From Wenzhouxiangella sp. AB-CW3 (GTDB lineage Bacteria; Pseudomonadota; Gammaproteobacteria; Xanthomonadales; Wenzhouxiangellaceae), in the NCBI RefSeq assembly GCF_014725735.1, contig NZ_CP061368.1, positions 3,115,225 through 3,179,224 of the forward strand: DNA of 64,000 nucleotides. Direction: 5' to 3'. Positions within the stretch are counted from its first letter, which is position 1. Each line of letters begins with the position of its first letter. Below are positions 58,685 through 64,000 of the stretch, one piece after another. The position numbers were made by a program, and so were the translations under genes. Under the pieces are notes generated by a model. The model was not told the DNA's origin and did not search any database. It was given only the letters and a program-made list of their open reading frames with translations.

Positions 58685-60277
58685 TCAGGGAGCGGCGGCC
58701 GCGCGGGCCGGCTGGGTGTCGGGTCGGGCGACGGTCACGTGTTCGGCCGAAGCCGGACTGCGACTGGCGCGGTTGAGAATTTCGATGAAGGCCTGGGCGC
58801 AGGCGGCGACGATGTCGGTATCCACGCCGCGCCCGGCCCACTGCTCGTCGGCAATACGGGCCTGCAGCGAGGCCTCGCCCTGGGCGTCCTCGCCCTCGCT
58901 GACCGAACGCACGCGCATCGAGGTCAGCTCGAAATCGATGCCGGTGGCCCGGGCCATGGCCTTGAGCGCGGCATCGACCGGGCCGTCGCCGGTGGCCGCC
59001 TCGCGCACGAGCTGGCCGTCGGCGCCCTGCAGGGCCACGGCGGCACTGGGCAGTTGCCCCTCGCCCAGGCTGCTGGTGGTCTGCAGGCTGACGAGCCGCC
59101 ACGGGCCGCCATGCGCGCCGGGCTGCCCGGCCACCAGGGCTTCAATATCGGCATCGAAAACCTGGCGCTTGCGATCGGCCAGATCCTTGAAACGGGTAAA
59201 CAGCTTTTCCAGCTCGGTGTCGTTGAGCTCGAAGCCGAGCTCGCGCACGCGCTCGGCCAGGGCATGGCGGCCGGAATGCTTGCCCAACACCAGGGTGGAG
59301 CGACTGATGCCGACATCTTCCGGGCGCATGATTTCGTAGGTTTCGCGGTTGGCCAGCATGCCGTGCTGGTGGATGCCGGCCTCGTGGGCGAAGGCGTTGT
59401 CGCCGACAATCGCCTTGTTGGCCGGCACGAAGCCGCCAATGATGGCCGCGAGCTGGCGCGAGGCCGGGTACAGGCGACGGGTATCGACACCGGTGTCGAC
59501 GCCGAACCGGTCGGCCCGGGTCTTGAGTGCCATGACGACTTCTTCCAGCGCGCAGTTGCCGGCGCGCTCGCCGATACCGTTGACGGTGCATTCGACCTGG
59601 CGCGCGCCGGCGGCGACGGCGGCCAGCGAGTTGGCCACGGCCATGCCCAGATCGTCGTGACAATGCGCCGAGATGACCACGTTCTCGATGCCGGTTACAT
59701 GCTGCCTGAGGTGAGTGATGATTCGGCCCATTTCATCGGGCGTGGTGTAGCCGACCGTGTCGGGTACGTTGACGGTGGTCGCGCCGGCCTCGATCACCGC
59801 GCTCATGACCTCGACCAGGAAATCGGGCTCGGTGCGGATGGCGTCCTCGGCCGAGAATTCCACGTCGCGGCAGAACTCGCGTGCCAGGCGCACCCCGGCC
59901 ACGGCGCGTTCAAGCACTTCGGCTCGACTCATGCCGAGTTTGTGTTCGCGGTGAATCGGACTGGTGGCGATGAACACGTGCAGCCGGCGGCGCGCGGCCG
60001 GCGCCAGCGCGCGCGCGGCCTGCGGAATGTCGTGGCTGTTGCAGCGCGCCAGCGAGCAGATGGTCGGGCCCTCGACGGAGCCGGCGATCTCGCGCACGGC
60101 ATCGTAGTCGTGCGGCGAGGCGGCGGCAAAGCCGGCCTCAATCACATCCACGCCCATGGCCGCCAAGCTGCGGGCCATGCGCAGCTTCTGCGCCACGGTC
60201 ATGCTGCAGCCGGGCGACTGTTCGCCGTCGCGCAAGGTGGTGTCAAAGATCACTACCCGTTCGTTGTCGTCAATCAT
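58685..60277 (-). CDS. leuA: 2-isopropylmalate synthase
   Basis: The 530-residue enzyme condenses acetyl-CoA with 2-oxoisovalerate, the first leucine step. The N-terminal TIM barrel has VVIFDTTLRDGEQSPGCSMT, VNVPDTVGYTTPDEMGRIIT and ISAHCHDDLGMAVANSLAAV (metal site HCHDD) and an AFAHEAGIHQHGML motif. The C-terminal regulatory domain (about 390-510) is the site of leucine feedback. The roughly 20 residues after NRASRSP are likely disordered. It follows ilvM after a spacer with a hairpin. Confidence 0.95.
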   Translation of the reverse strand: MIDDNERVVIFDTTLRDGEQSPGCSMTVAQKLRMARSLAAMGVDVIEAGFAAASPHDYDAVREIAGSVEGPTICSLARCNSHDIPQAARALAPAARRRLHVFIATSPIHREHKLGMSRAEVLERAVAGVRLAREFCRDVEFSAEDAIRTEPDFLVEVMSAVIEAGATTVNVPDTVGYTTPDEMGRIITHLRQHVTGIENVVISAHCHDDLGMAVANSLAAVAAGARQVECTVNGIGERAGNCALEEVVMALKTRADRFGVDTGVDTRRLYPASRQLAAIIGGFVPANKAIVGDNAFAHEAGIHQHGMLANRETYEIMRPEDVGISRSTLVLGKHSGRHALAERVRELGFELNDTELEKLFTRFKDLADRKRQVFDADIEALVAGQPGAHGGPWRLVSLQTTSSLGEGQLPSAAVALQGADGQLVREAATGDGPVDAALKAMARATGIDFELTSMRVRSVSEGEDAQGEASLQARIADEQWAGRGVDTDIVAACAQAFIEILNRASRSPASAEHVTVARPDTQPARAAAAP

Positions 60278-60356
60278 GATTCAGTGCCTTGTTGAAAGTT
60301 CTCAATGCACCACAGAGGCACACCCCTCTGCGTCTCTGTGGTGAATCTTTTCATCC
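60278..60356. repeat. CACCACAGAG hairpin, 60308-60343
   Basis: A 10-bp perfect inverted repeat CACCACAGAG / CTCTGTGGTG spans 60308-60343 in the ilvM-leuA spacer. The same CTCTGTGGTGAAT string occurs near 1335. It could be a dispersed repeat or a weak processing/attenuation hairpin within the operon. Confidence 0.55.
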
Positions 60357-60686
60357 CTAACCACGCGCTTCGGAAGTCGCCAGGCGCTGGAGGTCGCCGG
60401 AGGGCACCAGGCTGGCCAGGGCGCGGGCGCAATCGGCCACGGTGGCCTGCCAGGGTTCGTGCTCGACCCGCTCGATCGAGGCGACGTCGCGCAGGCGTTG
60501 GACCTGCCGGGCCAGCACGGCTGGGCAGCGACCCGGACCATTGACCGCCAGACGCAGGAGCTGCCCCTCGCCGGCCTCGCGCAGCGCGAGCTCGGTGATC
60601 GCGAAACCGCGGCGCTGGATCAGGCCGAGGGTGCGCAGCAGTGCGCCTTCGGCGGGTTTCAGGCGGATTTCGAAATGAACACTCAT
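60357..60686 (-). CDS. ilvM: Acetolactate synthase small (regulatory) subunit
   Basis: The 109-residue protein starts MSVHFEIRLKPAEGALLRTL. A single ACT-type domain (about residues 3-75: LGLIQRRGFAITELALREAG) matches IlvM-like subunits; the tail is 30 residues longer than in E. coli. It overlaps the ilvG stop (ATGA). It should control or stabilise the large subunit. Confidence 0.85.
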   Translation of the reverse strand: MSVHFEIRLKPAEGALLRTLGLIQRRGFAITELALREAGEGQLLRLAVNGPGRCPAVLARQVQRLRDVASIERVEHEPWQATVADCARALASLVPSGDLQRLATSEARG

Positions 60687-62392
60687 CGTTGCTCTCCTTC
60701 CATCATGGTGGCGTTGCTTTTGCCGGGGGGAACCAGGGGCCAGACGTTGGCCTTGGGGTCGATACGAACGTGCAGCAGCGAGGGGCCGGGCTCTTCGAGC
60801 AGCCAGGTCAGCGCCTCGTCCACTTGATCACGGGTTTCGATGCTGCGCGCCTTGAGCCCGAAGACACGGGCCAGGGCGGCGAAGTCGGGGTTGTCGCTCA
60901 AGTCGATCTCGGAGTAGTTGCCGTCGAAGAACAGCTCCTGCCACTGGCGCACCATGCCCAGCGAGCTGTTGTCGAGCAGCACGATGCGCACATCGATGGC
61001 GTAGCGTTTCAGCGTGGCCAGCTCCTGGATGTTCATCATGATCGAGCCGTCGCCCGAGACCACCACGACCAGATCGTCGGGCCGGGCCAGCTTCGCGCCC
61101 ATGCCGGCGGGCAGACCGTAGCCCATGGTGCCCAGCCCGCCGGAGGTCAGGTGACTGCGCGGGCGGGTGAAGCGGCAATGCTGGGCCACCCACATCTGGT
61201 GCTGGCCGACATCGCAAGCGATGGTGGCACGATCGCCGGCGCGTTCGCTCAGGGTCTTGAGCAGCGCCGGGGCGTAGATGAACTCGCCGGGCGCATCGTA
61301 GGGCCAGGCATGTCGTTGTCGCAGCTCCTGGCAACTTTCCATCCAGCCCTTCAGCCAGGGCCCGGCTTTGGATTCGATGCGCTGGGTGAGAGCGGCCAGG
61401 TTGGCGGCCAGGTCACCGGGCAGTGCGATGTCGGCATGGCGCAGCTTGCCGATTTCGGCCGCGTCGGCATCGATATGGATCACACGGGCGTTGGGGGCGA
61501 ACTCGTCGAGTTTGCCGGTGGCGCGGTCGTCAAAGCGCGCGCCGACCACGATCAGCAGATCGGCTTCCTGCACGGCCAGGTTGGCCGCGGCCGAGCCGTG
61601 CATGCCCAGCATGCCCAGGAATTGCGGATCGTCGGTGGGAATGGCGCCCAGGCCCTTGAGCGTGCTGACCGCCGGAAAGCCGCTGCGGGTGACCAGTGAC
61701 CGGACCTGTTCCTCGGCAGCGGCGATCTCGATGCCGCCGCCGAGATAGAACAACGGTTGCTGGGCCTCGGCCATGGCCCGGGCGGCGTCGGCCACGGCCG
61801 CCGGCACCGCTTTAGAGGTGCTGCGGAACCTGGGCATCGACACGCCAGCGTTGATCGGGTTGACGGTGATGTCCTTGGGCACGTCGATCAGCACCGGGCC
61901 GGGCCGGCCTTCGGTGGCCAGGAAGAAGGCCTCGGCCAGCACTTCGGGGAGATCGGCGGTGTCGCGGATGATGTAGCTGTGCTTGACCACGGGCAGGGTG
62001 ATGCCGAACACGTCGACTTCCTGGAAGGCATCGGTGCCCATCATCGGCGTGGCCACCTGGCCGGTAATCGCCACCACCGGGACTGAATCGAGCATGCTGT
62101 TGGCCAGCCCGGTGACCAGGTTGGTGGCACCCGGACCGGAGGTGGCCATGCACACGCCGGCACGGCGCGTGACGCGGGCATAGCCGTCGGCGGCCAGCGC
62201 CGCGCCCTGCTCGTGGCGGGTGAGAATGTGACGGATGCCGGAGTCCGGCAGCGCATCGTAGATGGGCATGATGGCGCCGCCGGGGTAACCGAACACGGTA
62301 TCGACGCCCAGCTCGCGCAGGCAGCGCACCAAAAGCTTCGCGCCGCTGATGGTGCTTGTTTCCGGTTGTTCCTGGGCCATGGGCTGGTTCAC
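60683..62392 (-). CDS. ilvG: Acetolactate synthase large subunit
   Basis: The 569-residue ThDP enzyme makes 2-acetolactate and 2-aceto-2-hydroxybutanoate. Motifs: VFGYPGGAIMPIYDALPDSG, RHEQGAALAADGYARVTRRA (with the catalytic glutamate) and the ThDP motif GDGSIMMNIQELATLKRYAI. A GTG start at 62392 is supported by AGGAGG 9 nt upstream; the ATG at 62380 lies too far. It shares the operon with ilvC upstream and ilvM downstream. Confidence 0.95.
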   Translation of the reverse strand: MNQPMAQEQPETSTISGAKLLVRCLRELGVDTVFGYPGGAIMPIYDALPDSGIRHILTRHEQGAALAADGYARVTRRAGVCMATSGPGATNLVTGLANSMLDSVPVVAITGQVATPMMGTDAFQEVDVFGITLPVVKHSYIIRDTADLPEVLAEAFFLATEGRPGPVLIDVPKDITVNPINAGVSMPRFRSTSKAVPAAVADAARAMAEAQQPLFYLGGGIEIAAAEEQVRSLVTRSGFPAVSTLKGLGAIPTDDPQFLGMLGMHGSAAANLAVQEADLLIVVGARFDDRATGKLDEFAPNARVIHIDADAAEIGKLRHADIALPGDLAANLAALTQRIESKAGPWLKGWMESCQELRQRHAWPYDAPGEFIYAPALLKTLSERAGDRATIACDVGQHQMWVAQHCRFTRPRSHLTSGGLGTMGYGLPAGMGAKLARPDDLVVVVSGDGSIMMNIQELATLKRYAIDVRIVLLDNSSLGMVRQWQELFFDGNYSEIDLSDNPDFAALARVFGLKARSIETRDQVDEALTWLLEEPGPSLLHVRIDPKANVWPLVPPGKSNATMMEGEQR

Positions 62393-62414
62393 TGGACGGT
62401 TCCTCCTCGAGAGC

Positions 62415-63431
62415 TCAGGCGGCCTGTTCGCGGGACTTGTCGGCCCCGGCCTGCAGCCAGCTCATGCGCGCGCGCAGGGCCTTGCCGACCTGCTCGATCT
62501 CGTGGCCGGTACGGGCCTTGATCAGTGCGCGGTGGCGCGGCAGGCCGGCCTGGTTTTCCAGGATCCAGTCGCGGGCGAACTCGCCGGTGCGGATTTCGCC
62601 GAGCACTTCGCGCATGCGCTCGCGCGTGGACTCGTCGATGATGCGCGGGCCGCGGGTGAGATCACCAAATGCAGCCGTGTCGGAGACAAACTCGTACATC
62701 TTGGCCATGCCGCCTTCGTGCAGCAGGTCGACGATGAGCTTGAGCTCGTGCAGGCACTCGAAGTAGGCCACCTCGGGCTGGTAGCCGGCCTCGACCAGGG
62801 TTTCGAAGCCCTGGATGACCAGCTCGGCGGTGCCGCCGCACAACACCACCTGCTCGCCGAACAGGTCGGTTTCGGTTTCTTCCTGGAAGCTGGTGTCGAT
62901 GACGCCGCCGCGCGTACCGCCGATGCCGTGGGCATAGGACAGCGCCCGGGCATGGGCCTGGCCGGAGGCATCCTGCTCGACGGCGCGCAGGCAGGGCACG
63001 CCGCGGCCTTCCTGGTACTGGCGCCGAACCAGATCGCCCGGCCCCTTGGGTGCGACCATGATGACGTCGATGTCGGCGCGCGGGCGGATGCAGCCGAAGT
63101 GGATGTTGAAACCGTGGGCGAACAGCAGGGCCGAACCGGGCCGGATACGCGCTTGGACCTGCTGGTAGATTTCGGGCTGGGCCATGTCGGGTGCGAGCAT
63201 GGCGATCAACCCGGCCCGGGCGGCAGCCTCGGCCGGTTCGGCGACCTCGAATCCGTCGTCGCCGGCGCGTTTCCAACTTACACCGTCGCGGCGGGCGCCG
63301 ATGATGACCTTGAAGCCGGACTCGGCGAGGTTGTTGGCATGGGCGCGACCCTGGCTGCCGTAGCCGATGACGGCAATGGTGGTCTCGGCCAGGGCGTTGT
63401 TGTGGTGGTCGGCTTCGGTCCAGATCTTCAT
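62415..63431 (-). CDS. ilvC: Ketol-acid reductoisomerase
   Basis: The 338-residue class I enzyme isomerises and reduces acetolactate with NADPH. The Rossmann motif is [20 protein letters not shown]; the metal-binding domain shows [20 protein letters not shown] and [20 protein letters not shown]. Length is normal. It overlaps ilvD's stop (ATGA), so both are co-translated. Confidence 0.95.
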   Translation of the reverse strand: MKIWTEADHHNNALAETTIAVIGYGSQGRAHANNLAESGFKVIIGARRDGVSWKRAGDDGFEVAEPAEAAARAGLIAMLAPDMAQPEIYQQVQARIRPGSALLFAHGFNIHFGCIRPRADIDVIMVAPKGPGDLVRRQYQEGRGVPCLRAVEQDASGQAHARALSYAHGIGGTRGGVIDTSFQEETETDLFGEQVVLCGGTAELVIQGFETLVEAGYQPEVAYFECLHELKLIVDLLHEGGMAKMYEFVSDTAAFGDLTRGPRIIDESTRERMREVLGEIRTGEFARDWILENQAGLPRHRALIKARTGHEIEQVGKALRARMSWLQAGADKSREQAA

Positions 63432-64000
63432 GCGGTTGTGCTCCTTTCAGGTTGGGGATTGCGATGGGAATGGCGTTCGGGTTGCCGATAAGGGGTCGGC
63501 GTGGAAAACGGGAAAGCGGTCACCGCACCGGTCGAGGCGCTGGAGACCTGGGCGATGTAGCGGGCATAGGCGCCCTGGGTCACGGCCGGTGCGGGCGGCT
63601 GCCATTGAGCGCGGCGCGATTCGATACCGGCATCGGTGTCCAGGCGCTGGCCGTCGACGTCGATGCGCACTTCATCGCCATCGGCCAGCAGCGCCAGCGG
63701 ACCGCCATCGGCGGCTTCCGGGCAGACATGGCCGATCATGAATCCGTAGGTGGCACCGCTGAAGCGCCCGTCGGTGACCAGGGCCACCGAGTCGCTTAAA
63801 CCCTGCCCAACCAGCGCGGCGGTCACGGCCAGCATCTCGCGCATGCCGGGGCCGCCTTTCGGGCCCTCGTAGCGGATCACGACGACGTTGCCGGGCTGGA
63901 TCTCGCCGGCCTGTACGGCGGCAAATGCGGCATCCTCGCCGTCGAACACCCGCGCCGGGCCCACGTGTTCCAGGCGGCCATGACCGGCCAGCTTGATCAC
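63428..64000 (-). CDS. ilvD: Dihydroxy-acid dehydratase, C-terminal part, cut by window
   Basis: The visible 190 residues are the C-terminal domain: [40 protein letters not shown] and [20 protein letters not shown]. The 5' part, with the Fe-S cysteines, lies beyond position 64000. The tail after [12 protein letters not shown] is about 35 residues longer than usual and Pro/Arg/His-rich. The protein dehydrates dihydroxy acids to the keto acids of valine and isoleucine. Confidence 0.92.
   Translation of the reverse strand: MIKLAGHGRLEHVGPARVFDGEDAAFAAVQAGEIQPGNVVVIRYEGPKGGPGMREMLAVTAALVGQGLSDSVALVTDGRFSGATYGFMIGHVCPEAADGGPLALLADGDEVRIDVDGQRLDTDAGIESRRAQWQPPAPAVTQGAYARYIAQVSSASTGAVTAFPFSTPTPYRQPERHSHRNPQPERSTTA

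Noticed and set aside
58739-60295. Long plus-strand open frame over leuA
   Set aside because: Antisense shadow of leuA with no domain signature and no ribosome site.

Overview
The window looks like chromosomal DNA of a high-GC gammaproteobacterium. A Xanthomonadales/Chromatiales-type organism near Wenzhouxiangella is my best guess. This is inferred from gene order, the PA2778/PA2779-type pair, the Wza/Wzz exopolysaccharide genes and the short C-terminal FHDRFE tails on secreted proteins; no rRNA or marker search was possible. I saw no tRNA, rRNA or CRISPR array.

Layout. (1) 1-1304: right part of an ISL3-family insertion sequence cut by the window edge. (2) 1440-16619: exopolysaccharide locus, mostly on the minus strand. 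Eleven genes from a Wza-like export lipoprotein (16619) to a nucleotide-sugar dehydrogenase (4117) are packed with 1-8 nt overlaps or short gaps, and an intrinsic-terminator-like hairpin lies in the leader. A SAM methyltransferase, a DUF218 protein and a CysE-type acetyltransferase flank it. (3) 16955-23645: a double PRC-barrel protein and two tandem secreted Kelch proteins sharing a roughly 1.3 kb duplicated segment. (4) 23996-27817: two translationally coupled membrane-associated GTPases and a secreted matrixin-type metalloprotease. (5) 28298-51161: a stretch rich in envelope and stress genes. It holds CsbD (split by an IS4-family element with a perfect 9-bp target duplication), PRC-barrel, DUF3185, UDP-glucuronate epimerase-like, SYLF lipoprotein, beta-helix/PKD protein, AI-2E-type permease, cardiolipin synthase-like PLD protein, L,D-transpeptidase, M15 peptidase, DUF883, holin-X-like, lmo0937-like and Thivi_2564-like small membrane proteins, an ice-binding-like (DUF3494) gene with an in-frame stop, PA2778/PA2779 homologues, DUF4398 and OmpA-like lipoproteins, and two Crp/Fnr-type regulators. 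(6) 51341-52931: a PIN/Phd toxin-antitoxin pair, decayed gene remnants and an orphan antitoxin. (7) 52954-64000: a branched-chain amino acid operon on the minus strand in the order ilvD-ilvC-ilvG-ilvM-leuA-ilvE-leuC-leuD-leuB-ilvA, with ilvD cut by the window end.

How it fits together. Region 2 would make, trim, deacetylate and export a uronic-acid-containing polysaccharide, but no Wzx flippase or initiating phosphoglycosyltransferase is visible, so these must lie elsewhere. Region 5 concentrates proteins known or suspected to guard the envelope (peptidoglycan cross-linking, cardiolipin, OmpA anchoring, small stress membrane proteins). The most unusual signals are a roughly 180-bp homologous upstream region shared by two unrelated secreted-protein genes, the Kelch duplication with shared C-terminal tail, the Walker-A-deficient kinase-like protein, the coupled GTPase pair and a 150-bp element with perfect 25-bp terminal inverted repeats.
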